Below, one piece after another: positions 15,450 through 23,393 of a DNA stretch of 31,522 bases. The notes beneath the pieces are model-generated. The model was not told the DNA's origin and did no database searches. It was given only the letters and a program-made list of their open reading frames with translations. How positions within the stretch are numbered: the first letter of the stretch is position 1; each line of letters opens with the position of its first letter. The DNA comes from CAYUWG01 sp964448285 (GTDB lineage Bacteria > Bacteroidota > Ignavibacteria > SZUA-365), in assembly GCA_964448285.1 (NCBI GenBank), contig CAYUWG010000047.1, positions 1 to 31,522 of the forward strand, read 5' to 3'. The position numbers and the translations under genes are program-made.

Positions 15450-17228
15450 TCAATGCACGCGCCGAAGTACGAGCATCGTAATATCGTCCGATTGTTTTGC
15501 ACCCCGCGTGAATGCGAGGATATCCTTCTTGATTTTTTCGACCACTGCCTCTGCGGATTCAGACGCGAGTTTACGGCAGGTATTCTGTAAACGGTCGTCG
15601 CCGAATTCCTCCATGTTTTTCGAAAGAGCTTCATTGACGCCGTCCGTGTAGCTCACGATCATGTCGCCGGCTTGCAGCGCAATCGTTTTGCATCGGTAGG
15701 GCGGGACAGTCGAAAGGACGCCGAGGATCATACCGCCTTCGGTGAGCGCCGTGATCGAACCGTTCGCTGCAACGAAATACGGCGGGTTATGTCCCGCGTT
15801 GATGTAGGTCACCGTGTGATGTTCCGTATCGAGTATTCCCCAGAAGAACGTGATGAATTTATCCGCGCTCGTGTTGGAGTACACGAGAGTGTTGATGCGC
15901 ATGGTCGCTTCTTCGAGTGGAAGTTCGAGTGGGACAATCGTTCTCCACGCAGCCTGGACGTTTGCCATAAGGAGCGAAGCCGGGATTCCTTTCCCGGAAA
16001 CGTCGCCGATGGCGAAGGCGAAACGATGCGGTGAAAGCGGAATGACATCGTAATAATCCCCGCCGACCTGGAGCGAGCTTTCATTGATCGCGGCGATTTC
16101 GTAGCCGGGTGGAGTCGGCAGCTTGGAAGGCAGTAAACCCTTCTGAATCGTGCGCGCGAGCGAGAGTTCTTTCTCAAGCTGTTCCTTCTCGATCGTCTCT
16201 TTGACGAGCCTCGCGTTCTCCAGCGCGCTGATCGTGATGTTCGCCAGCGCCGCGACGAACTCCTGCTCCGTTTCGTCAAAGCCCACGGCGCCGACGCGCT
16301 CGCCAAGGCACAACACGCCGCGTGTTTGATGCTGTGTCCGCATCGGTACGATCGTCCGGATTCCTAATCCGTGGAGCCAGCGCTCGGCTGCGTTGCCCGG
16401 AATATTTTCATCGTCGAAAACCTTCGCTTCGTCGAACTTCATCAACATTTTGTGATGGCGGTTATGCGGTTTGAAGCCGGGGAGCTTCACCAGCACGGGA
16501 TGAAGCGTCCTTCCATCGAATGTGAACACCGCGAAACGCATGACGCGGAGTTGTCCCATCAGTGCATAGCTGAGCGTTCGAAGGATGAGTTGCTCGTCGA
16601 AGGTAGTGTTCATCTCGCGACTGAGTTCGAAGAGCGTGTTCAGCTCCTGTACCTTCGAGTCCAGCCTGCGGTTGACGTCCCTGAGCTTGTCGATGGTCAT
16701 CGCACTGTTGACGGCGCTTGCGGCAACGGCCGTGACGGATTCAAGGAACGTATAATCGTTATCGGAGAACGGTTGACCTGTAATTTTTTTCCCAAGCCCA
16801 ACGACGCCGACCATTTGATCCTTCAAGCTCATGGGAACGAGAATCTGAATCCCGCACTCTGCACAACACTGCGCAAACAATCGCACGCTCTTATCGGATG
16901 TTCTATTCAGGTCCTCTACCTGCTGAATGGTCTTCCACTCGACCGGCAGCATGAATTCATTCTGGAATTGATTCCGACTGATTCCTTTCAGTGACCGAAT
17001 CTGATAACGCCACTTTCCGTTCGCGATCAGAACAACACCTTTTCCGATGAGCAGCTTACCCATTGCGGTAAGGAGGACGTTACTGAGAATGAATCCGAGG
17101 TCGAGCGACGCATTGAGAATCGAACTCAATTCGAGAAGTGCCGCGCTGTCGCTGATTCCTGCCGTTGAGCGGTACATGGTCTCTTCAACGCCGTGTCGTG
17201 GATCGTTCATCGCAAGCGATTCGATCAT
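15450..17228 (-). CDS. Soluble GAF-domain PP2C (SpoIIE/RsbU-type) serine phosphatase
   Basis: The protein has 592 residues. Two GAF-like sensory regions (about 30-180 and 205-345) lead through a coiled coil, ETIEKEQLEKELSLARTIQK, into a PP2C_SpoIIE domain (about 360-590). Phosphatase motifs are complete: VGGDYYDVIPL, AIGDVSGKGIPASLLMA, YINAGHNPPYF, GDMIVSYTDGVNEAL and SDDITMLVLRR, whose Asp residues bind the metals. The family dephosphorylates a phospho-STAS protein, which then captures the anti-sigma kinase. Start ATG 17228; a second Met is six codons in. It is the last gene of the leftward partner-switching operon, 34 bases after the kinase. No membrane segments are seen, so it is expected to be cytosolic and to respond to a soluble signal. 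Confidence 0.92.
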   Translation of the reverse strand: MIESLAMNDPRHGVEETMYRSTAGISDSAALLELSSILNASLDLGFILSNVLLTAMGKLLIGKGVVLIANGKWRYQIRSLKGISRNQFQNEFMLPVEWKTIQQVEDLNRTSDKSVRLFAQCCAECGIQILVPMSLKDQMVGVVGLGKKITGQPFSDNDYTFLESVTAVAASAVNSAMTIDKLRDVNRRLDSKVQELNTLFELSREMNTTFDEQLILRTLSYALMGQLRVMRFAVFTFDGRTLHPVLVKLPGFKPHNRHHKMLMKFDEAKVFDDENIPGNAAERWLHGLGIRTIVPMRTQHQTRGVLCLGERVGAVGFDETEQEFVAALANITISALENARLVKETIEKEQLEKELSLARTIQKGLLPSKLPTPPGYEIAAINESSLQVGGDYYDVIPLSPHRFAFAIGDVSGKGIPASLLMANVQAAWRTIVPLELPLEEATMRINTLVYSNTSADKFITFFWGILDTEHHTVTYINAGHNPPYFVAANGSITALTEGGMILGVLSTVPPYRCKTIALQAGDMIVSYTDGVNEALSKNMEEFGDDRLQNTCRKLASESAEAVVEKIKKDILAFTRGAKQSDDITMLVLRRVH

Positions 17229-17262
17229 GGTTTTTCGTTGAGGCTTTGACGAGTCAGGATGA

Positions 17263-17733
17263 TCAGGCGGTTGCTTGGCGGTCGTTGGAAAGATATTTCA
17301 CGAGACGAATGGCGTTCTTCTGGTCCGGCAGCCGTGTGAACTCCACTTCATCCATGAGTTTGCGCATGAGGACGATTCCGAGGCCGCCCTTTCGCATCTT
17401 CAGGAAATACTCGGTCATATCCGGGAAGCTGTACCGCATCGGATCGAAAGAGAGGCCGTTGTCGAAAATGTTGACGATAAATTTCTTCGGTGCTTCTCCC
17501 TTCGCGACGGTATCGATACCGATGTGAATGTTCCCATCAGGGCGGTATTGATACGCGTGCTTGATGATGTTCGTGCACGCTTCATCGACGGCAAGCTGGA
17601 TGTTTGCGATATCATCGAGCGGAAAACCGAAATCGCGAGCGGCATCGCCGACAAACTCGCGTACCCGTTCGAGATTCTCGGTCTTGCTCAAAATGTCGAG
17701 CGTCAAGGTGCTATGTCTGGTTTTCTTGCTCAC
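17263..17733 (-). CDS. Anti-sigma factor / serine kinase (RsbW-like HATPase)
   Basis: This 156-residue protein of the HATPase_c_2 (RsbW/SpoIIAB) family binds a sigma factor or other target and phosphorylates the STAS partner. The N box is AVDEACTNIIKHAY (E51, N55), the G1 box DNGLSFDP (D91-G93) and the G2 box KGGLGIVLMRKLMDEVEF (G116-G119). The linker between the boxes is longer than in RsbW, as in many Bacteroidota/Chlorobiota homologues. It lies between the STAS gene (40-base gap) and the soluble phosphatase. The target cannot be named because no sigma factor or anti-target is adjacent. Confidence 0.92.
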   Translation of the reverse strand: MSKKTRHSTLTLDILSKTENLERVREFVGDAARDFGFPLDDIANIQLAVDEACTNIIKHAYQYRPDGNIHIGIDTVAKGEAPKKFIVNIFDNGLSFDPMRYSFPDMTEYFLKMRKGGLGIVLMRKLMDEVEFTRLPDQKNAIRLVKYLSNDRQATA

Positions 17734-17773
17734 GGATCGATGATCGCAGTGTTGGATTTCGCTACGGTGCCGC

Positions 17774-18127
17774 CTATGAATTGTTCTGAAACTTCTCTAT
17801 CGCCTCCTTCTCTTCTTTGTAGATTTCGTACAACATGGGGAAGCCTAAGAGATCGAACACGTTATAGACCCGCGGGGACATGCTTGCGAGCTTAATATCG
17901 CCTTTGTTGTTGCGAACGTCTTCGATGAATTGCATCAGCACGCCAAGCCCGGCGCTGCTGATATAGGAGAGATCGGCGAAGTTGACGACGAGATTGAAAC
18001 GGTTCGACTCGATGTTCGATTGGAACGCCTTCTCCAATTCCGGAGCCGTATGGGCATCCAAATAGCCTTTCAGGTCTAACACCGTCACCGTATCGATATG
18101 CCGGACGCCGACGTTGAACTCACTCAT
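17774..18127 (-). CDS. STAS-domain anti-anti-sigma factor (RsbV-like)
   Basis: The 117-residue single STAS domain has its conserved phosphorylation site in LSYISSAGLGVL; S58 aligns with the RsbV/SpoIIAA serine. In the unphosphorylated state such proteins bind the HATPase kinase and free its target. The start codon at 18127 overlaps the stop of the membrane phosphatase gene as ATGA, so the two are translationally coupled. The C-terminal helix ends in a charged KEEKEAIEKFQNNS tail, longer than in minimal STAS domains. Confidence 0.95.
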   Translation of the reverse strand: MSEFNVGVRHIDTVTVLDLKGYLDAHTAPELEKAFQSNIESNRFNLVVNFADLSYISSAGLGVLMQFIEDVRNNKGDIKLASMSPRVYNVFDLLGFPMLYEIYKEEKEAIEKFQNNS

Positions 18128-20298
18128 GATGTCACTCCTTTGTACTCACTCTGTTCGATGATTGTCGTGGATCGGCGGGATTCGTGCACTGCGCCTTTCC
18201 ATCGCAGCACGAGAAGGGTCATGTCGTCCTCCGCTTCCCGAGCGTTCGTGTATCTGCGTACTGTCTGAATAATGGTGTTCATGATATCATCCGTGTTGCT
18301 GTCTTTGAGTCGTTCAACCAGTGACGCGAGTCGCTGATAGTGGAACTCTTCTCCGTGCTCATCCTTCGCCTCCGTGACGCCGTCGGTATAAAGAACGATC
18401 AGGTCGCCATTTGCGAGTTGGATGGTTTCTTCTTCAATGGATTGTGAAAAGCGTTCCGTGCGATCGAGTCCGAGGCCCATACCTTTCGGCTGCAGGTATT
18501 GCGATGAGCCGTCGGAAATATACAGAAGGGGACAGTGTCCTGCACGCGCGAACGTCAACTCCCCGGTTCGAATGTTGAGCACGGCATACAGCAGGCTGAT
18601 GAACGATTTGCGATCGAGGCTGCCGCTGAGCGTTTGGTTCATCGATGAAAGGATCTCGCGCGTGGAGCGGGAGTTCCGCGTCAGCGTCTGGAAGATGCCT
18701 TTCACCTGCGCCATATAAAGCGCCGCCGAAACGCCTTTGCCGGAAACATCGCCGATCGTCAGTCCGATGTAGTCATCATCGAGTTGGATAACGTCGTAGT
18801 AATCGCCGCCGACTTCCATCGCGGGGATCGAGGTGGCAGAAATTTCGTACGTGTCTGCAATCGGGAGAAGCGTCGGAAGGAGACTGCGCTGCATCTGGCG
18901 GGCGACTTTCAACTCCTGATTGAACCGCTCCTGCTGAATCGATTCGGTAATGAGGCGGCTGTTCTCCAATGCGATCGCGACCATGTCCGCGAAGGCGTTG
19001 AGAACGTTCAACACGTCTTTGTCGAATTCGTAAGGATTCTGCTTCGTGATTCCCAGAAGCCCAATCACGCGGTCATGGCTTTTCAGCGGAAGCAGGACGA
19101 GCGATCCGAAACGGTGATGCGTCGCTTCGACCCTCACGCGCCGGTCGTTCGCGAAATCCTGCACGACAACCTGCTTGCCCGATGTCACGACGATCTCCTG
19201 CAAAGGCGAGCCGTCTCCGAAATGCAAGGACAGAATCTCTTCGGGCGTGATGTTCCGTGCCGAGTGAGGGATGATAGCCGATGCCGCGTTTTCATCGGAG
19301 ACAAGCTCCAACCACGCGGCGCCGCCTTCGCTCACTTCGATAGCGAGATGCGTGGTCGTTGCGACAAGTTCATCGAAGTCGAAAACCTGCGTGACGAGAC
19401 TGCTCATGTTTTGCAGCGAGGAGATTTCCAATTTCTTCTTATCGAATTCCTTTGCCGTCGGGAGATGGAGCAACGTCGATGCGCTTCCGATGCCCATGTA
19501 GAGACACGCGAAGAGAAACACTGAGGCGACGAGGCTGTGAACGAGGGGATGATAGTACATCAAAGCTTGCTGGAGAAAACCGCCGTCCGAGGGTTCATGC
19601 GTGATGATGGCAGCGTCGATGGAAAGGATCAGGAAAAAGACGAAACCGAAGGAGGAGAGGAGAAGGTTGATGAGCTTTTCGCGGCGCGTGAGGACGAGAA
19701 TCCAAGAGAAGCGGAACGAGTTCAGGATCATCAACACGAGCAGGAGGAGAAAGAAAACCGTTGCGACCCAATCGGTTTCGTTTTTTCCAAGACCCATCGG
19801 ATTGAAGAGATAGTCCGTGAGCATGAAACCGCCGGCGACGCCGAGCAGCGCGACGAAATTCCGTTTGGTGACGCGCCGCCGTTTGACGAAAATCAACTCC
19901 GTAAGCGCGAGGAACATGCGGATGGAAAGAATGCCCCCACCGATACCGCAGAGCAACGAGACGAGAACGGTAACGGGCGATGACGCAGAGATGGAACCGC
20001 CCCCGATGGAGAACTCCGGAGTGGAAGAAAGTCTTACGAGGCCGAGAAGAAAGAGGAAAGCCGTGGCCATGATGACGATGCGTCCGATAAGCTGAACCGG
20101 ATTGAGTGCACCCCATTCGTAGCTCCTCACGGAAGCATAGATGAAAAGGCCGAAGCCGGCCGCGACAAGGAACGTGTGGATGGGGTCGGCGCCGGTTTTC
20201 CCGAAGGTGGAGAGCGCGCTCATTGCCATCAGGTAAACGAAGTCAACGGCAAAGACCACGATGGATACGGCAAAGAGGGTTTTCCCGCCGGGTTTCAT
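18124..20298 (-). CDS. Membrane-anchored GAF-PP2C (RsbU-type) phosphatase
   Basis: The N-terminal ~280 residues contain about eight hydrophobic helices, giving a 7TM-like membrane sensor. A GAF domain (about 300-455) and a coiled coil follow, then a C-terminal PP2C_SpoIIE domain. Motifs VGGDYYDVIQL, TIGDVSGKGVSAALYMA, FARAGHCPLLYIS, GDLIVLYTDGVTEA and DDMTLLVLRW are intact. It should dephosphorylate the STAS protein in response to a membrane or GAF signal. I took the ATG at 20298; a TTG at 20307 with AGGA nine bases upstream is an alternative, adding three residues. It is the first gene of the four-gene partner-switching operon and provides a second phosphatase input beside the soluble one. 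Confidence 0.9.
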   Translation of the reverse strand: MKPGGKTLFAVSIVVFAVDFVYLMAMSALSTFGKTGADPIHTFLVAAGFGLFIYASVRSYEWGALNPVQLIGRIVIMATAFLFLLGLVRLSSTPEFSIGGGSISASSPVTVLVSLLCGIGGGILSIRMFLALTELIFVKRRRVTKRNFVALLGVAGGFMLTDYLFNPMGLGKNETDWVATVFFLLLLVLMILNSFRFSWILVLTRREKLINLLLSSFGFVFFLILSIDAAIITHEPSDGGFLQQALMYYHPLVHSLVASVFLFACLYMGIGSASTLLHLPTAKEFDKKKLEISSLQNMSSLVTQVFDFDELVATTTHLAIEVSEGGAAWLELVSDENAASAIIPHSARNITPEEILSLHFGDGSPLQEIVVTSGKQVVVQDFANDRRVRVEATHHRFGSLVLLPLKSHDRVIGLLGITKQNPYEFDKDVLNVLNAFADMVAIALENSRLITESIQQERFNQELKVARQMQRSLLPTLLPIADTYEISATSIPAMEVGGDYYDVIQLDDDYIGLTIGDVSGKGVSAALYMAQVKGIFQTLTRNSRSTREILSSMNQTLSGSLDRKSFISLLYAVLNIRTGELTFARAGHCPLLYISDGSSQYLQPKGMGLGLDRTERFSQSIEEETIQLANGDLIVLYTDGVTEAKDEHGEEFHYQRLASLVERLKDSNTDDIMNTIIQTVRRYTNAREAEDDMTLLVLRWKGAVHESRRSTTIIEQSEYKGVTS

Positions 20299-20300
20299 GC

Positions 20301-20314
20301 TTTGCAATTTGCGA
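20301..20314. repeat. Two-copy heptanucleotide repeat at the start of the phosphatase gene
   Basis: TTTGCAA is followed directly by TTTGCGA and then a further TTT. It is the same 7-base periodicity as the arrays further right but with a different unit. It overlaps the leader and possible TTG start of the membrane phosphatase. Two units alone could be chance. Confidence 0.3.
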
Positions 20315-20489
20315 TTTCCTGTGTCATTTCAAACGTGGTGAGCCAGAGGCCGGAACCGCTACGCCGGGAAGCCGATGCGGTTGCAGGGTTGAAGGTCGAT
20401 ATCTGATTGCACCAACGGAGTTGTAAGATCACAGAAGAACCATGATCATCAAGTCAGATTTACCTTTCATGCGTGCACTCGCATAACAA

Positions 20490-20520
20490 GAAAAGCCGTC
20501 CCGAATTGAGATGGCTTTTC
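20490..20520 (-). terminator. Hairpin with T-rich tail, probable terminator reading left
   Basis: An 11-base-pair stem, with one G-T wobble, pairs GAAAAGCCGTC (20490-20500) with GATGGCTTTTC (20510-20520) around a 9-base loop. On the minus strand the second arm reads into GGCTTTTCTTGTT, a usable U-rich tail. It stands about 22 bases beyond a minus-strand stop codon at 20543-20545 that closes a T9SS-like tail. The rest of the 345-base gap (20299-20643) holds only this, the short relic and the leader of the phosphatase operon. Confidence 0.55.
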
Positions 20521-20542
20521 CATCTGTGAGCTTCGAGAATGC

Positions 20543-20638
20543 TCACTTCGTCAGCAGCATGTTGCCGTGAAGGATTGCTGTCTTGAAAATGCATGAGAAT
20601 ATTCGTTCTTTGTGCTTGAAGAAGGAAAGCAAATCAAT
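20543..20638 (-). pseudogene. Possible relic of a T9SS cargo gene C-terminus
   Basis: Read leftward, this stretch ends in AILHGNMLLTK and a stop. That is very like the last residues of T9SS sorting domains; the beta-helix protein in this window ends SSISGKMLLAK. Upstream of about 11 residues the similarity is lost and no start or longer ORF is seen. A hairpin terminator lies just beyond the stop. The simplest reading is the decayed 3' end of a surface-protein gene. Chance similarity of a short peptide is the alternative. Confidence 0.3.
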
Positions 20639-20643
20639 CGACG

Positions 20644-21942
20644 ATGCTGATAATGAAAACTCATTCAATTGCTGTGCTCTTCGTCGTTGTTCGATTCATT
20701 CTACTTTACTTTCTCGCAATCTTCTGTTTTACGTCAGTCCTTTATGGCCAGGCGTATTGGTCAGTCAGTTATCTGCCAGCTGACGGGATGGTTGGTGCGC
20801 TTGCAGTGAATGTGCAAGGCCATATCTTTGCTTCACAAAGTGATGCTACGTGGAGGACTACGGATGAGGGAAGGACATGGCTCCAAATTGCTGTTGGCTT
20901 TCCACTTTGGCAACAAGATGTCGCGGTTAATAATAGGGGTCGTGTTTTCTTTTCTGGGGGAGGGGGAGTTTACTACTCTGATGACAATGGATTAACCTTT
21001 ACCCCTCATATATCTGGAATTCCAGAATCCGACATCAGCAATTTGATCATCAGCAAGAATGACCATGTCTTTGCGGGATCAGGACCTACAGGCAGTAGTG
21101 TCTTCCGCTCTACGGATAGCGGCGAGAGCTGGCAAAAGGTGTTTGCTTTTTTCAATACGGGAGATGTCGAGGTTCACTATAATCCGAAAACTGAAACGCT
21201 TCTGGTACGTGGAGCGCGAGGTGGGGATAGTCTGTACCGTTCGACGGACAACGGCGATTCTTGGCACTATGTACCATATCCCGTATCGATGAGGATAGCA
21301 CTTCGTTTTGCATCGGATTCGGTTGGATATGTCTATTGTACCGCTGGTGAGCAAACAGGCCACAAATCTGCTTACAGATCTTCAGATGACGGGCTTACAT
21401 GGGAGAAAATGCCAATGGTCGGTGCCTGGAACGAGGGTTCTACGTGGCGGAATATTCTCGTCAATTCGCTGGGTCATATTTTCTTTGGGACCGATGGCAA
21501 TCACGTCTATCGTTCAATAGATAGCGGGCAGACAGCGGAAAAGCTCTATCAAGGTATGGATCATAGTTATATCGATGGGCTTGCGCTGCTCCCCGATGGC
21601 CGTCTGCTCGCGGGTTCTCGTCGTCGTCTGTTCATCAGCCTCAAATCCACAACAAACACAGAGCCCGTCCTTCTTCCGCAAGAACTCTCACTCTCGCAAA
21701 ACTACCCCAACCCCGCACATGAGCTTACGAGCGTGAGCTTCTCACTGCCTCAAGCGGGCGCGGTCTCACTCACGCTGTACAACGCGCTCGGCGCACAAGT
21801 GCAGCGCATCATCGAGGGCGATCACCTCCCGCCCGGCGAGCACGGCGCAACGTTAGATGTAAGCACATTGCCGGCTGGTGTGTATGTGTTGCGGCTGCAT
21901 GTCGCGGGGAGAGTGGTTTCGAGAATGGTTTTGGTAGAATAA
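20644..21942 (+). CDS. Secreted BNR-repeat propeller protein with T9SS sorting domain (first of three paralogues)
   Basis: The 432-residue protein has a signal peptide within the first ~37 residues, ending near SVLYGQ; the ATG at 20653 (MKTHSIAVLF) is an alternative start. It has repeated Asp-box/BNR motifs: WRTTDEGRTW, YYSDDNGLTF, FRSTDSGESW, YRSTDNGDSW, YRSSDDGLTW and YRSIDSGQT. This predicts a six- to seven-bladed propeller like sialidases or VPS10 domains, but no sialidase catalytic set is recognised. The C-terminal sorting domain begins LSLSQNYPNPAHELTSVSFS and ends SRMVLVE. It is the most divergent of three tandem paralogues and is followed by a heptanucleotide array. Likely a surface or secreted binding protein; the ligand is unknown. 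Confidence 0.88.
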   Translation: MLIMKTHSIAVLFVVVRFILLYFLAIFCFTSVLYGQAYWSVSYLPADGMVGALAVNVQGHIFASQSDATWRTTDEGRTWLQIAVGFPLWQQDVAVNNRGRVFFSGGGGVYYSDDNGLTFTPHISGIPESDISNLIISKNDHVFAGSGPTGSSVFRSTDSGESWQKVFAFFNTGDVEVHYNPKTETLLVRGARGGDSLYRSTDNGDSWHYVPYPVSMRIALRFASDSVGYVYCTAGEQTGHKSAYRSSDDGLTWEKMPMVGAWNEGSTWRNILVNSLGHIFFGTDGNHVYRSIDSGQTAEKLYQGMDHSYIDGLALLPDGRLLAGSRRRLFISLKSTTNTEPVLLPQELSLSQNYPNPAHELTSVSFSLPQAGAVSLTLYNALGAQVQRIIEGDHLPPGEHGATLDVSTLPAGVYVLRLHVAGRVVSRMVLVE

Positions 21943-21947
21943 TTCCA

Positions 21948-22003
21948 GAGGTAGGAGGCCGGAGGCCGGAGGTCAGAAGTCGGAGGTCAACGGTCAGAAG
22001 TCA
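21948..22003. repeat. Heptanucleotide tandem array, eight units, consensus GAGGTCG
   Basis: Eight consecutive 7-base units run without gaps just after the first propeller gene stop. Units vary between GAGGTAG, GAGGCCG, GAGGTCA, GAAGTCG and ACGGTCA. The 7-base period shows it is not coding. Related arrays follow the next two paralogues. Confidence 0.85.
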
Positions 22004-23343
22004 CACTGGAGTTTGATACGACCAATACGAGTGAAAAAGCTATGTATCAGAATGAAGGTTCATATTGTCTTTGAACTGCACGGAGGTTACAGATGAAAGC
22101 AAAATTGATTCTCATTCTCTCGCTAATTGTCTCGACTTATACACTTGCTCAACCCTTCTGGCGAGTGACATACCTTCCTGTTGATGGTGTTGTTGGATAT
22201 CTTGCCATTACAAAGGGCGGAGTGATTTTTGCCTCTCAAGGAGACGCAATGTGGCGGTCATCTGACGAAGGGAAATCCTGGGTTGAGATGAAAACAACAA
22301 CCCCATCACCCTTAAAACATTCAATTGCAATAGATAGAAACGAAAGAATATATTTTGGCGGTTCAGGTGTCTTTTTTTCCGATGATTTAGGAGACAATTG
22401 GCTCCGCTCGGAGTCATTTAACGAATCGTGTCAACGGATTGTGGTTAACAGGAACGATGAAGTTTTTGCCTCTTCAGGAAGTAATGGAGTATTTCTTTCA
22501 AAAGATCGTGGCATAACATGGTCATTGGTTCTTAAGGACACTAGATCCAGTGTTATCAAACTTCACGTGGTTCCAAAATCACAATCGATTATTGCACAAA
22601 CAGGTCGCGGGAGCGATACACTCTACCGTTCAACCGATAACGGGGATACCTGGAATTACATCGATGCATTCGACAGTACATTGATTGCTTACGAATTCGC
22701 ATCTGATTCCTTGGGAAACGTTTATTGTACAGGAGGAAAGAAAGGCGGAAATGGTCCTTACTACATCATGAAGTCAACAGATGATGGTATTACTTGGTCT
22801 AAACTATGGATGCATACGGTATCAGTGCCGAGGCCAATCCTTGTGAATTCCCTAGGCCATATCTACGTTGGGACCTATGGTGCTGGTGTCTATCGCTCGA
22901 CAGATGGTGGTCAAACAGTAGAACAACTTTATCAAGGTCTTGAACACCTTGCGGCCGATGCTCTTGCCCTCATGCCCGATGGCCGTATCGTCAACGGCTC
23001 ACGTCGTCGCGTTCACATCAGTCTCAAATCCACAACGAGCACAGAATCCATCCCTCTTCCGCAAGAACTCTCCCTCTCTCAGAACTACCCCAACCCGGCG
23101 CACGGCCTAACGAGTGTGAGCTTCTCTCTGCCTCAATCAGGCGTGGTCTCGCTCACACTCCACAACATCCTCGGCGCGCGCGTACAAACCGTCATCAGTG
23201 GACACCAACTCCCGCCCGGCGAGCACAACGCCACACTGGACGTGAGCACATTGCCGGCTGGTGTGTATGTGCTGCAGCTTCACGTTGCGGGGAGAGTGGT
23301 TTCGAGAATGGTTTTGGTAGAATAACGCCAGAGGTCGGAGGTC
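21990..23343 (+). repeat. Tandem duplication, first copy (~1.39 kb unit)
   Basis: This segment aligns with 23380-24736 at an offset of 1390 bases, rising to 1393 after one extra codon in the second copy. The leader and signal peptide region (21990 to ~22160) differs at only a few bases. The internal region (~22160-22590) has many differences. From 22591 to 23343 I found no difference by eye from 23984-24736. Confidence 0.85.
22093..23325 (+). CDS. Secreted BNR-repeat propeller protein with T9SS sorting domain (second paralogue)
   Basis: The 410-residue protein starts at an ATG preceded by GGAGG (22082-22086) and has a signal peptide ending TLAQ near residue 19. BNR motifs include WRSSDEGKSW, FFSDDLGDNW, FLSKDRGITW, YRSTDNGDTW, KSTDDGITW and YRSTDGGQT. 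Their period predicts a propeller. The sorting domain opens LSLSQNYPNPAHGLTSVSFS and ends SRMVLVE. Residues ~166-410 are identical to the third paralogue, whereas residues ~60-165 differ at roughly a quarter of positions. Blades three and four (FLSKDRGITW) therefore carry most of the variation. Export by T9SS is inferred; no secretion machinery gene lies in the window. Confidence 0.88.
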   Translation: MKAKLILILSLIVSTYTLAQPFWRVTYLPVDGVVGYLAITKGGVIFASQGDAMWRSSDEGKSWVEMKTTTPSPLKHSIAIDRNERIYFGGSGVFFSDDLGDNWLRSESFNESCQRIVVNRNDEVFASSGSNGVFLSKDRGITWSLVLKDTRSSVIKLHVVPKSQSIIAQTGRGSDTLYRSTDNGDTWNYIDAFDSTLIAYEFASDSLGNVYCTGGKKGGNGPYYIMKSTDDGITWSKLWMHTVSVPRPILVNSLGHIYVGTYGAGVYRSTDGGQTVEQLYQGLEHLAADALALMPDGRIVNGSRRRVHISLKSTTSTESIPLPQELSLSQNYPNPAHGLTSVSFSLPQSGVVSLTLHNILGARVQTVISGHQLPPGEHNATLDVSTLPAGVYVLQLHVAGRVVSRMVLVE

Positions 23344-23393
23344 GGAGGCCGGAGGTCAGAGGTCGGAAGTCGAAGGTCAACGGTCAGAAGTCA
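23331..23393. repeat. Heptanucleotide tandem array, nine units, consensus GAGGTCG
   Basis: Nine units follow the second propeller stop; the last two (ACGGTCA, GAAGTCA) match the end of the previous array exactly. The array sits at the junction between the two duplicated units. This fits a role as, or a product of, the recombination junction. Confidence 0.85.

Noticed and set aside
20343..20354. CCAGAGGCCGGA resembling a single degenerate heptad unit
   Set aside because: Only one to two units; could be chance.
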